The notes below the pieces were generated by a model, which searched no databases, was not told the DNA's origin, and saw only the letters and a list, made by a program, of their open reading frames with translations. DNA of 62,305 nt from NCBI GenBank assembly GCA_944372515.1, contig CALVZM010000038.1:1-62305 (forward strand), read 5' to 3'. This document shows, in pieces, positions 25,201 to 32,284 of this stretch; the stretch's first letter is position 1, and the number at the start of each line of letters is the position of its first letter. A program made the position numbers and the translations under genes. Source of the DNA: an uncultured Clostridia bacterium. GTDB taxonomy: Bacteria; Bacillota; Clostridia; Christensenellales; Borkfalkiaceae.

Positions 25201-28071
25201 CAGTATTGGCTGAAAATGGGCACGCAGATGTCGGCCACGCTCCTGGTGGCGAGCGCCGCACTGCTCATCACGGTCTATGCCTTCCCGTGGGCGGTGGACG
25301 CCGCAACCGGGCGGCTGCGCAAGGACGGCGGCAGACCGACTTCTTCGGGCGGCGGGAGCGTTCCTCCCTCTTCCGGCGAGGTAAAAAAGGACCTTCCCGC
25401 GCAAAAGCGGCAGGAACAGACGGGCGGCAGGCAAAGACCTTCCGTCTCCATGGACGCCTATATGGCGAGAAAAGAACCCCCGTATGTCTGGATCATACGC
25501 GCGGTCATCAGCCTTGCGCTGGCGGCGGTGCTGATCGCGGAGATGGTCGTGGCGGCTTCCGCCGTCGGGTCCAATCACGCGCTCATCGAAAGCCTGACCG
25601 CCTATAACGCGGGCAGGGTCTACGAACAGAACGGCGGCGCCGGCGTGAAGAGCAACGTCTTCGAGGCGGAAGAACTTGCCTTCTCGGGCAGCATCTATCA
25701 AGACGGCAAAGACACGGGGCATGCCTGCACCGCGACGGCATTCCGTGTGGGTATGTACAGCGGCGGCATAGCGCTCGGCAACCTTGCCGTTCCCGCGGAC
25801 AAAGCGAAAAACACGCTGACCCTTTCCTTCAATTCCGATAAGAAAGCACGCATCACCATGGCGGTGCGCGTGGGCACCATGGCCGCGGAAACGCCGTTTG
25901 CCGAAGGGTATACGGTGCGCGCCAACGGCAAGGCGCCGCGCAACATGGAAGACGCCGTCGTTCCCGCGGCGGCAGCGGCGGGGAGCATGGCGGAGGTCGG
26001 GCTCGTCATCGACATAGAGCCCGGTGCAAACACCGTCGTGTTTGAAGCGGAAGAAAAGGCGTTCCTGTTTGACAGCGTGGATCTGCAAACTTCCGCGGCG
26101 CTCACGGAGTTTTCGGGCTATGCGTGGGAGAGTTCCGGCATCGCCCTCACCGCCCCGCCGACCGACGAAGAGGCGGGCATGCTGACCGTCTCCGACGCGC
26201 ACGGCAGTGCGGTCTATGACCTGCCTTCCATCTTCGACGGCGTGGCAAGCGGCGTTTACAAGGCGGTCCGCACGGGCGAGTCCGTCTCCGTGCGCCTCGG
26301 CATCACTTCGTTTGAAGTCGGCTCGAAATCGGCGGCGGCGCACACGCTGACCCTCGGCGGAGACTATGTTACCTTCGCGGGCGGCGAAAAAACGGCGCAA
26401 CTCACCGTATTCTCGCTCCTGCCCGAAACGGCGCTTTCCCTGCCTGCGGGCGCCGAACTGCTCGGCTTCTATGAAGCGGAGGATTGGACGAAAGTCTACG
26501 ACAGCGACGGATTCGTCATGCCCGATTACGACGTCGAACTCATCCCGATCGTCGATGACGGCAGTTATGCCGCGGCGGTCTCGGACGAATTGCAGCAGGT
26601 CTGCCTGCTGCCGGCGTCGAGGGATACGCTTACGCCCATCCGCGTGGAACTCGGCAGCGGATTCGACATGGTGAAACTGCGCGACGGCATGACCAAAGAA
26701 GCAATGATCGGCAACGGCGCAGGGGCGCCCGGCGCGGTGTACAATTGGTCGGGCACGGTCGGACAGGGCTGGTCGTTCGTAACCATGAACGCCTGCGATT
26801 ACATGGAAAACGGCGTCAAGTCCCTCGTGTATGTCTATCAGAACATGGGCAGCGAAACGGTGTCCTTCGACATCTGGCAGACTTCGGTTTCCTCGGCGCC
26901 CAAAGCGGAGGGCAATCCGCACAAGAGCATCACGCTCGAACCCGGAGAGTTTACGCGCTTTGTCCTGTCCTTCTCCTTCCAGAACGGCAATTTGCTGACC
27001 TATTATGAATTTACGTCGCAGACCAAGGATCTGAAACTTGCAAGCGCGCAGTATATCATCCGCGGCGCATACGACATTCAGCCCGATGAGGATTCCGTGC
27101 TGACATCTCTGACGTATGAAGGGAAATACACGTCCGTCTATACGGAAAACGACACCTTCGACCCGAGCGGTCTGACCGTCAGGGCGGAGTTTTCGGACGG
27201 CGCGTCGATCACGCTCACCCCCGGGGATTACACCGTCTCTCCCGAACGGCTCACGCTCGATACGAAGCACGTTACCCTGTCCTACACCCACGGCGGCGTA
27301 ACCAAATCGCTGCAACTTCCCGTGAGCGTGTTCAAAGAGGGTGAAGGGTATCACGTAACCATCACGGGCGGCGCTCAATTTACGGACGGCAACACGGAGA
27401 CGAAGGTCATGCCGGGCACCCCCATGCCCGCGGTGGAACTGACAGGCGAAAATGCGGAAACGGGCAAGAAACACCTCGGCTGGATCGTCAACGAGGGCGG
27501 AAAGATCTCCTATGTCAAGACGGATGATTTCGTCATGCCGCAGGCGGATGTTACCGTAACGCCGTATGTCGTGCTCGGCTGGAAATACGGCACGCAATAC
27601 GGCGGCGGCGTGCTCGACTTCTCCGAGAACCGCAATGTCTATGTGGACGGACAGGTCAATCCCTATGCACAGAGTTTCATCTCCAACATCACGGTGGATT
27701 CCGCTTCCATCACGGGGCGGTACGTGCTCAACGGCGAACGCGTCGGCACGGTGTATTCGTTCAGCGGCGACGCGAATGAACATTTCCGCATCGTGCGTGC
27801 CTGCACGGTGCGTCCCGAAAACGAGCGTACCGTCAGATACACGCTCAAAAACGTCGGCGATACCGATGTTTCCTTCACGGCATATCAGGTCAATTCGGGC
27901 ACGAACATTGACGGTGTGCCGACGAGCGGGAACATCACGATTGCCGCGGGCGAAGAGAGGACGATCGAATTTACCTTTGCTTACAACAACGAGAATGTCA
28001 TGCTGCTCATCCGGCTCGATGCGGCGGCGACAAACGCGCAGTTGTGGCTCAGCGGGGAAATTTCCGATTGA
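22207..28071 (+). CDS. Membrane-anchored, circularly permuted GH3 glycoside hydrolase with C-terminal beta modules
   Basis: This 1954-residue protein has its domain order swapped relative to ordinary GH3 enzymes. After a membrane helix (about 7-32) comes the GH3 C-terminal sandwich (about 70-330, with GAVLLKNEAGALPL and NPSGRLSDTFW), an FnIII-like part (about 390-520), then the GH3 barrel (about 685-985). The barrel has the KH pair K842-H843 and D920 in AVTDYM, aligning with the nucleophile of the usual SDW. Two more helices (about 1000-1026 and 1094-1121) flank a basic Pro/Ser loop. The rest is extracellular beta modules: an Ig-like domain, InlB-type repeats, and two copies of a ~165-residue sandwich, the second near-identical to one in the 28509 gene. 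A beta-glucosidase or xylosidase-like activity is likely; substrate unknown. Confidence 0.85.
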   Translation: MKKANVAVIFKIFTVIFALSTALLLTVGSIVMENQSAVNGFLNAQTQIVYEEEDGEERDSTYFKTEFNSVAEVIANGEALCEETVAEGAVLLKNEAGALPLASGSKISLFGAGSVNIVVGGGGSSSTGASYVDFKTAFEDPSVGLDVNDELWNWYASHPEYGRKMGSGIGARSTIGEAPWSVLPEAKNAAADAAVFIVTRVGAEDGDVHLNSGDNNDMTNGNYLALSPQERDVLANLKKLKGSAFDKIVVVLNTSNQVELDFADSEEFGIDSILWCGTLGSTGSRAVGDILVGNVNPSGRLSDTFWMQHRYNPVNANFGDYTFGGKMADGGDPSGLAIYDYGTTYRVGYVVYQEGVYVGYRYTETRYEDYVTGREKTGDYIYSDVVAYPFGYGTGYSTFAWSDFDCVYDAETDVYTISVKVTNTGGTDGKEVVQVYAQKPYTAYDETYGVEKPAVELVGFAKTDLLAAGGKGSETVTITVPGEYLASYDSNGKGTYIAEAGDHFLTAARDAHEAANNILAAKGYTPETTDGKMTAEGNALMTEKITFAAGMDGFSFDSDGVDAEKYSVADTGADIVNRFDYADMNRYEYKGENSVAYVTRKDWNGTVTYGIGDNNAVLSNQVRLTLNAELESDLREEEYQEAPADDVAYPTYRSTETSYMLIDMRVRDGGGDDPENEEEIPYDDPMWDDLLDQLSWEDTVGLLSCGERMTSAIDSIAKMRTIDHNGAVGVNQTFNNNEGNNRGFAVQNNDPDKGKSPSAYPCNGIAAATFNTELMERYGKAWGEDALWAGYAGLYGPGLNMHRSPYAGRNFEYFSEDSMLAGKICSALSEAVQSKGIYVYLKHPLLNDQEAGRRTISTWANEQSIREIYLRPFEICIEEGGTRNIMTGLNKVGPTNNIFTGFVDDLLRGEFGMKGFAVTDYMHNAQSQVMPVAHLYGVDLPDRDYSQMNAYARYEKGHGALAWAMRESVHRILYTVVHSAAMNGVTSSTRVVSLTPDWQYWLKMGTQMSATLLVASAALLITVYAFPWAVDAATGRLRKDGGRPTSSGGGSVPPSSGEVKKDLPAQKRQEQTGGRQRPSVSMDAYMARKEPPYVWIIRAVISLALAAVLIAEMVVAASAVGSNHALIESLTAYNAGRVYEQNGGAGVKSNVFEAEELAFSGSIYQDGKDTGHACTATAFRVGMYSGGIALGNLAVPADKAKNTLTLSFNSDKKARITMAVRVGTMAAETPFAEGYTVRANGKAPRNMEDAVVPAAAAAGSMAEVGLVIDIEPGANTVVFEAEEKAFLFDSVDLQTSAALTEFSGYAWESSGIALTAPPTDEEAGMLTVSDAHGSAVYDLPSIFDGVASGVYKAVRTGESVSVRLGITSFEVGSKSAAAHTLTLGGDYVTFAGGEKTAQLTVFSLLPETALSLPAGAELLGFYEAEDWTKVYDSDGFVMPDYDVELIPIVDDGSYAAAVSDELQQVCLLPASRDTLTPIRVELGSGFDMVKLRDGMTKEAMIGNGAGAPGAVYNWSGTVGQGWSFVTMNACDYMENGVKSLVYVYQNMGSETVSFDIWQTSVSSAPKAEGNPHKSITLEPGEFTRFVLSFSFQNGNLLTYYEFTSQTKDLKLASAQYIIRGAYDIQPDEDSVLTSLTYEGKYTSVYTENDTFDPSGLTVRAEFSDGASITLTPGDYTVSPERLTLDTKHVTLSYTHGGVTKSLQLPVSVFKEGEGYHVTITGGAQFTDGNTETKVMPGTPMPAVELTGENAETGKKHLGWIVNEGGKISYVKTDDFVMPQADVTVTPYVVLGWKYGTQYGGGVLDFSENRNVYVDGQVNPYAQSFISNITVDSASITGRYVLNGERVGTVYSFSGDANEHFRIVRACTVRPENERTVRYTLKNVGDTDVSFTAYQVNSGTNIDGVPTSGNITIAAGEERTIEFTFAYNNENVMLLIRLDAAATNAQLWLSGEISD
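27570..28071 (+). repeat. Recently duplicated C-terminal module, copy 1
   Basis: This ~500-base segment encodes the last ~165 residues of the GH3 enzyme (from LGWKYGTQYGGG to the stop). It is nearly identical at the nucleotide level to 29333-29837, with long exact stretches such as GAGAACCGCAATGTCTATGT. Both copies end in EISD before the stop, so whole C-termini were exchanged. Confidence 0.85.
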
Positions 28072-28112
28072 GCATGTCCGAAAAATAATATCTGAATCAG
28101 GAGGAACAAAAA

Positions 28113-28259
28113 ATGGAAAAGAAACAGTTTGAGCCTTGCGAAATGGAAGTGAAAGCCTTCGCGGACGTCATCACCACTTCGACCGAGTACAGCGGAACGA
28201 ACGGATATTACGACGAAAAAGGCTATTGGGTAACGCTGGAAGGCGACGGACAGGCATGA
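28113..28259 (+). CDS. 48-residue acidic peptide with VITTS motif
   Basis: A good ribosome site (AGGAGG, 28099-28104) precedes ATG 28113, and the stop overlaps the next start (ATGA at 28256). The peptide has no signal sequence. Its N-terminal half is charged and includes KAFADVITTSTEY; the C-terminal half is rich in Gly, Tyr and acidic residues and includes one Trp. The layout of a short charged leader ending in a conserved-looking motif followed by a variable Gly-rich tail resembles precursor peptides. No modifying enzyme is adjacent except possibly the distant TPR glycosyltransferase. The function is unknown. Confidence 0.55.
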   Translation: MEKKQFEPCEMEVKAFADVITTSTEYSGTNGYYDEKGYWVTLEGDGQA

Positions 28260-28483
28260 AAAAATCTTCCAAGGGCGCTCTTCTCGCACTGCTGTTTGCC
28301 GCCGCGCTTGCGGCGGCAGGCATGCTCTGCTCCTGCGCACACACTCCGCCTGCGGACGGCTCCTCGTCGTTCTCGCAGACCTTCTCCGAACCATCTTCCG
28401 GCGACGGTGTGCCGTCGGAAGATGAAACGGGGGACGGTGCGGGCGGACTTGTCAACGGCGGCAACTATGAGCAACAACATTGA
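28256..28483 (+). CDS. Small lipoprotein, hypothetical
   Basis: This 75-residue product begins MKKSSKGALLALLFAAALAAAG and has a lipobox-like stretch ending in Cys (GMLCSC), so it is probably lipid-anchored. The mature part is a short, acidic, Ser/Pro/Gly-rich tail without predicted fold. It is translationally coupled to the 48-residue peptide and lies 25 bases upstream of the 442-residue secreted protein. It may be a spacer or partner of the surface proteins. Confidence 0.55.
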   Translation: MKKSSKGALLALLFAAALAAAGMLCSCAHTPPADGSSSFSQTFSEPSSGDGVPSEDETGDGAGGLVNGGNYEQQH

Positions 28484-28508
28484 AAAAAAAGAATAAGGAG
28501 AGAAAAAG

Positions 28509-29837
28509 ATGAAACAGAAAACGAGTAAAAAGATAGCATGGGCATTGGCTGCGGCGCTCTGCGCGGCAGTCGCCGTTCCCGTCGCCTCCGCGTTGAGCGG
28601 CATGGCGGGAAAGGGCACTTCCCCCTTCAACGGGGTGTACGGCAGCACGTTCACGGCGTTTGCGGAGGAAGCGGAAACTTCGCCCGGGACGGACGCGCCC
28701 GCGGCGGAAGAACCCGCGGCAACCTATACCATGCAGACCAAGGGCATGGTCGCGCTCGGCAAAGATTATCTGCTTTTGGCGACCAACATCGAGGACGTGG
28801 ACGCAGGCTATGCGCAGGTGGGTTACACGGTGTCCGTGAACGGCGGCGACGCCGTCGAATACATGAGCGATACATACTATACGGGCATCACGTTCCGGAC
28901 GGACGAGGCGGGCGGCACCGCTACGCAGACGATGGAAGAGATCTTCCAAAACAACGTCGTTACGGGCATGGTGGTAACGGAAATCGAATACAGCCCGAAA
29001 AATTCCTATGTGATCACGCCTTGTTTTGAAAACACGGCGGGCGAAAAGGAATCGGGGGCGAGCGTTACCGTGCCCGTGGTGCGTTACGCCGTAACGATCG
29101 AAGGCGACGCCGCGTTTGCGGGCGGAGAAAAAACGGCGCAACTTGCCGAAGGGGATCTGTTGCCCGAAACGGTGCTGACGGGCGCGGCGGCGGACGGAAA
29201 GCACGCCCTTGCGGGCTGGATCGTAACCGAGGCGGACGGGGAGCGCTATGTCTCCACCATTCCCGATCGGAGCGGCTTGCCGAGCAGACAGTTCGTCATG
29301 CCGGGCTGCGACGTTACGATAGAGCCGTACATCGTGCTCGGCTGGAAATATGGCACGCAATACGGCGGCGGCGAACTTGACCTTTCCGAGAACCGCAATG
29401 TCTATGTGGACGGACAGGACAATCCCTATGCACAGAGTTTCATTTCCCATATCACGGTGGATTCCGCTTCCATCACGGGGCGGTACGTGCTCAACGGCGA
29501 ACGCGTCGGCACGGTGTATTCGTTCAGCGGCGATGCGAATGAACATTTCCGCATCATGCGCACCTGCACGGTGCGTCCCGCAAACGAGCGCACCATCAAA
29601 TACACGCTCAAAAACGTCGGCGATACCGATGTTTCCTTCACGGCATGTCAGGTCAATTCGGGCACAACCATTGACGCTAATGTGCCGCCGATCGGGAACA
29701 TCACGATTGCCGCGGGCGAAGAGAAAACGATCGAATTTACCTTTGCTTACCACAACGACAACGTCATGCTGCTCATCACGTTGGAAGAAGCCGTGCAGAA
29801 CGCGCAACTTTGGATCAATGCCGAAATTTCCGACTGA
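28509..29837 (+). CDS. Secreted protein sharing InlB-like repeat and C-terminal module with the GH3 enzyme
   Basis: This 442-residue protein has a clear signal peptide (MKQKTSKKIAWALAAALCAAV, cleaved around residue 27-45). Residues ~75-185 form a beta domain of unknown family. An InlB/Flg_new-type repeat follows (~190-280; VTIEGDAAFAGGEKTAQL to VMPGCDVTIEPYIV). The final ~165 residues are nearly identical to the end of the GH3 enzyme. There is no catalytic domain. It is probably a carbohydrate-binding or structural companion released outside the cell. GGAG precedes the start, and a strong terminator follows. Confidence 0.75.
   Translation: MKQKTSKKIAWALAAALCAAVAVPVASALSGMAGKGTSPFNGVYGSTFTAFAEEAETSPGTDAPAAEEPAATYTMQTKGMVALGKDYLLLATNIEDVDAGYAQVGYTVSVNGGDAVEYMSDTYYTGITFRTDEAGGTATQTMEEIFQNNVVTGMVVTEIEYSPKNSYVITPCFENTAGEKESGASVTVPVVRYAVTIEGDAAFAGGEKTAQLAEGDLLPETVLTGAAADGKHALAGWIVTEADGERYVSTIPDRSGLPSRQFVMPGCDVTIEPYIVLGWKYGTQYGGGELDLSENRNVYVDGQDNPYAQSFISHITVDSASITGRYVLNGERVGTVYSFSGDANEHFRIMRTCTVRPANERTIKYTLKNVGDTDVSFTACQVNSGTTIDANVPPIGNITIAAGEEKTIEFTFAYHNDNVMLLITLEEAVQNAQLWINAEISD
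29333..29837 (+). repeat. Recently duplicated C-terminal module, copy 2
   Basis: This is the partner of 27570-28071. Differences are scattered and mainly silent or conservative, with one small insertion near 29676. The high nucleotide identity implies recent duplication or gene conversion. Confidence 0.85.
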
Positions 29838-29875
29838 GCACTTGCCTCTTTTAAGCCTCTTACCTTTTTGAACGG

Positions 29876-29917
29876 CCTGCGGCGGATGTTTTCATCCGCC
29901 GCAGGTTTTCTTTTTCG
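29876..29917 (+). terminator. Terminator of the GH3 operon
   Basis: A perfect 13-bp stem, CCTGCGGCGGATG (29876-29888) with CATCCGCCGCAGG (29893-29905), has a TTTT loop and the tail TTTTCTTTTT. Confidence 0.93.
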
Positions 29918-30330
29918 ACGAAAAATGCGAAAAAGAAGGGGGATAAAGCGGGTCGGGCGGAGAATATAATGGGAGTGGTTGTCCTTCCGCCGCGGCGGGC
30001 GGCAAAGAATTTTTTGCGCTTTTTGCCTTCGGAAATGATAAATTTTTGAAACAAAAGATAGTTTTCGCTCGTGAAAGCGTCAGAATTTTGAGTGAAACTG
30101 TAAGAAGTTTTCATTACAAATAATTCTACAAAAAGTTAGGGAAAAGTATTGACAGGACGGGGGGGGGGTGTGATATAATACGCTTGAAAGCAGTCTTTAT
30201 ACGGCGGATTTGTCCGTCCGCGCGTGCGCGTTTAAGGTCGCCTTGTCCGCGCGTGCGCGTTTTCACTTGCGCGGGAGCCGAGGACGGGAGCCAAGGAATC
30301 AAAAGGAAGGAGCGGGAAAAAAAAGAAAAC
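29918..30330. other. Intergenic control region upstream of the SipW locus
   Basis: No gene is seen. The first 200 bases are AT-rich and unremarkable. The promoter with the G tract lies at 30149-30179. The leader then contains an 18-bp direct repeat, GTCCGCGCGTGCGCGTTT, at 30216-30233 and 30245-30262 (29-base period), each copy holding the self-complementary core CGCGTGCGCG. A Lys-rich, AAGGAGCGGG-containing ribosome region precedes ATG 30331. Confidence 0.6.
30149..30179 (+). promoter_or_regulatory. Poly-G (G10) promoter of the SipW/TasA-like locus, probably phase-variable
   Basis: A perfect TTGACA (30149-30154) and perfect TATAAT (30174-30179, extended by TGA) are separated by 19 bases, ten of which are an unbroken G run (30159-30168). 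A spacer of 17 is optimal, so loss of two Gs would give a consensus promoter. Homopolymers in this position change length by replication slippage and switch expression in other bacteria. Confidence 0.75.
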
Positions 30331-31095
30331 ATGAAAATCAAAAGAAGCAAAGCGGAATTGGCGGGGCTGGTCGTACTCATCGTACTTTCGGCTCTGCTTT
30401 TGCCCATTCTCGTCGTCAACGTCATCCTCATCGTCAAAGGCAGCGTGAATCCTTCCGTGCCGCCCGACGTGTTCGGCATTGCGCCGCTCGCCGTGGTCTC
30501 GCCCTCCATGACGGGGGAAGAAGAGGACAGTTTCGGCGAAGGCGCCCTCATCTTCGTGAAAATTTTAAGCGAAGAGGAAAAGGAGAGTCTGGAAGCGGGC
30601 GACGTCATCACCTTCCGCGACGGCGAAACCTATGTAACCCACCGCATTCTGTCGGTCAGTCTTGACGAAGCGGGAACGGTCGCGGGCTACGTTACCAAGG
30701 GGGACTTCAACGACTTTGTCGACCCCGGTCTGCTCCTGCCCGAAAGCGTCGTGGGCGAGTGCGTGGGGCACGTGGAGGGGCTGGGCGGCTTTGCCATGTT
30801 CCTGCAAACTCCCGCGGGCGTTCTGGTCTTTGTGGGCATTCCCGTCGTCGCCTTCATCGCCTTCGATCTCATCCGTACCTACCTCTATAACCGCAAAGTG
30901 CGTGCCGAAGAGCGCGCCGCCGCGGCGGAAGAGGGCGAAACGATGCAGCGGGAACTGCGGGAGAAGGAAGAAGAACTTGCCCGCCTGCGCGCCCTCGTGG
31001 GGGAACGGGAAACACCGCCTTCCTCGGAAAGTGCGGCAGGCGACAAGGGGCAGGGCACGCACGGCGATAACGGCGATAAAACGGACGGGGCATGA
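30331..31095 (+). CDS. SipW-like signal peptidase I (first copy)
   Basis: This 254-residue membrane protease belongs to the archaeal/ER-like Ser-His signal peptidase group. After an N-terminal helix (about 8-36) come catalytic S59 in AVVSPSM and H104 in YVTHRI, replacing the Ser-Lys dyad of LepB. A second helix lies at about 160-185, followed by a cytoplasmic coiled-coil tail rich in Glu/Arg and ending in Gly/Asp/Lys. The start is ATG 30331. Enzymes of this type cleave TasA-like fibre proteins, and such a protein is next in the operon. A 50-base stretch is identical to the second copy at 33790. Confidence 0.85.
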   Translation: MKIKRSKAELAGLVVLIVLSALLLPILVVNVILIVKGSVNPSVPPDVFGIAPLAVVSPSMTGEEEDSFGEGALIFVKILSEEEKESLEAGDVITFRDGETYVTHRILSVSLDEAGTVAGYVTKGDFNDFVDPGLLLPESVVGECVGHVEGLGGFAMFLQTPAGVLVFVGIPVVAFIAFDLIRTYLYNRKVRAEERAAAAEEGETMQRELREKEEELARLRALVGERETPPSSESAAGDKGQGTHGDNGDKTDGA

Positions 31096-31197
31096 CCCCC
31101 TTGCCGCGCAAAAGACATCCAAAGGGTAAAGACGGCGGAAGCCACACCTTTCGCCGCGATTACATAAAAAAATAAAATTTTGAACAGGAGAATGAAA

Positions 31198-31872
31198 ATG
31201 ACTAAGAAAAAGGGTATTGCATCCAAATTGTTCCTGGTCCTCGTGGCGCTCACGCTCCTCAGTTGCTGCTTCCTCGGCACCACGTTCGCCCGCTACACCA
31301 GCGGCGGCACGGGCAAAGCAACCACGGCGGTGGCAAAGTGGGATATTTCCTTCGGTGAGACGGAAGATGCGGAAGTCAGCATTTCCATGGAAGCGCTTTC
31401 CCCTTCCATGGCTGCATGGAAGAGCGGCAGCAACAGGACGAATATGTCCCAAGTCGTTAAAGTTGCGACGTTGAAGAACGGCGGCGATGTCGATGCGGAC
31501 GTTACGTTTGCGGTCGGCGACACCGAAACGTTCACGTTGCAGGAGAAGGCTCAGTTCGGCACCACGGGCTATGGCGACAACGGCGGTGAATTGACCGGCG
31601 ACGGCGCCAGCGAATGGCAGGCGGGACAGTTGTTTTCCATCACTTTGTGCGATCAGCAAGGTTCGCCTGTGTCTGACATCAAAGTGAGTGCGAAAGGTTC
31701 GTATGATGTTTATGCTATCGTTACGTGGACGTCTTATGACAGCAACGGCGAAGCGGTGGCGGACGCCATCGACACGTGGGTCGGCAAAAACGTTACGAGC
31801 GTTGCGTTCAGCATCACCTATACCGCGGTGCAGGCTTCGACCGCTTCCGGCGGTCTGGTGTCGGGAGACTGA
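31198..31872 (+). CDS. TasA/camelysin-like SipW-dependent secreted protein
   Basis: This 224-residue protein has a SipW-type signal: basic MTKKKG, hydrophobic LFLVLVALTLLSCCFLG, then TTFARYTSGGTGKATTAVAKW. The ARYT...AVAKW pattern is typical of Clostridia proteins annotated as having a SipW-dependent signal. The mature domain is a beta sandwich of about 190 residues rich in Ser/Thr/Gly, consistent with a fibre subunit. The start at 31198 is chosen over an ATG six bases earlier because of spacing from AGGAG. It lies between the two peptidase genes. Confidence 0.8.
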   Translation: MTKKKGIASKLFLVLVALTLLSCCFLGTTFARYTSGGTGKATTAVAKWDISFGETEDAEVSISMEALSPSMAAWKSGSNRTNMSQVVKVATLKNGGDVDADVTFAVGDTETFTLQEKAQFGTTGYGDNGGELTGDGASEWQAGQLFSITLCDQQGSPVSDIKVSAKGSYDVYAIVTWTSYDSNGEAVADAIDTWVGKNVTSVAFSITYTAVQASTASGGLVSGD

Positions 31873-32284
31873 CAGATCCTTTAACGCCGAACGGCAAAAA
31901 GCAGGCGGGCATGCCCGCATAAATCAAGCATGATCGAAAACGCCTCGTTCCGATGGTGTGGGCGAGGTGCGGGGCGGATTCGGCGGCGGGAGCGCGATTT
32001 TTTTGCGTTCTTCCGCATTCGTTCCGCCGCGCGGAGCGCCGCGGCAAATTTTTGCACGGGGCGCTTTGCGCGGCATTGGAACGGATGATTTTTATCACGG
32101 AGAAAAAATAGGGATAAGAAAAAAAGGCGGCTTTTCGGCATAAAAAATGCCCTGCGGCGCACGCTTGCGCCCGCACGGGAAAGCACGTCGGTTCGGTGCC
32201 GTTTCAAAAATGCGCGCACCGCCAAACGATGACCAATCGAAAATTGTTTTTAACTTTGAAAATAACGGAAAGTGGAGAGAAGAC
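31873..32284. other. Intergenic gap with GCGGGCATGCCCGC palindrome
   Basis: There is no gene in this 412-base gap. A perfect 14-bp palindrome, GCGGGCATGCCCGC, lies at 31905-31918 soon after the TasA-like stop and may act as a terminator or protein site. A weak GCCGCG/CGCGGC hairpin followed by AAATTTTT lies at 32026-32051. No convincing -35/-10 pair was found for the downstream gene. Confidence 0.5.

Noticed and set aside
24586..27783. Very long antisense reading frame (over 1000 codons) opposite the permuted GH3 gene
   Set aside because: It is a GC-rich codon-phase shadow of the clearly homologous plus-strand gene. There is no ribosome site and the product is low-complexity His/Arg/Val sequence without family features.
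30216..30262. Two copies of an 18-base GC-rich direct repeat, considered as the start of a CRISPR or tandem array
   Set aside because: There are only two copies with an 11-base gap and no cas genes. It is recorded as leader structure instead.
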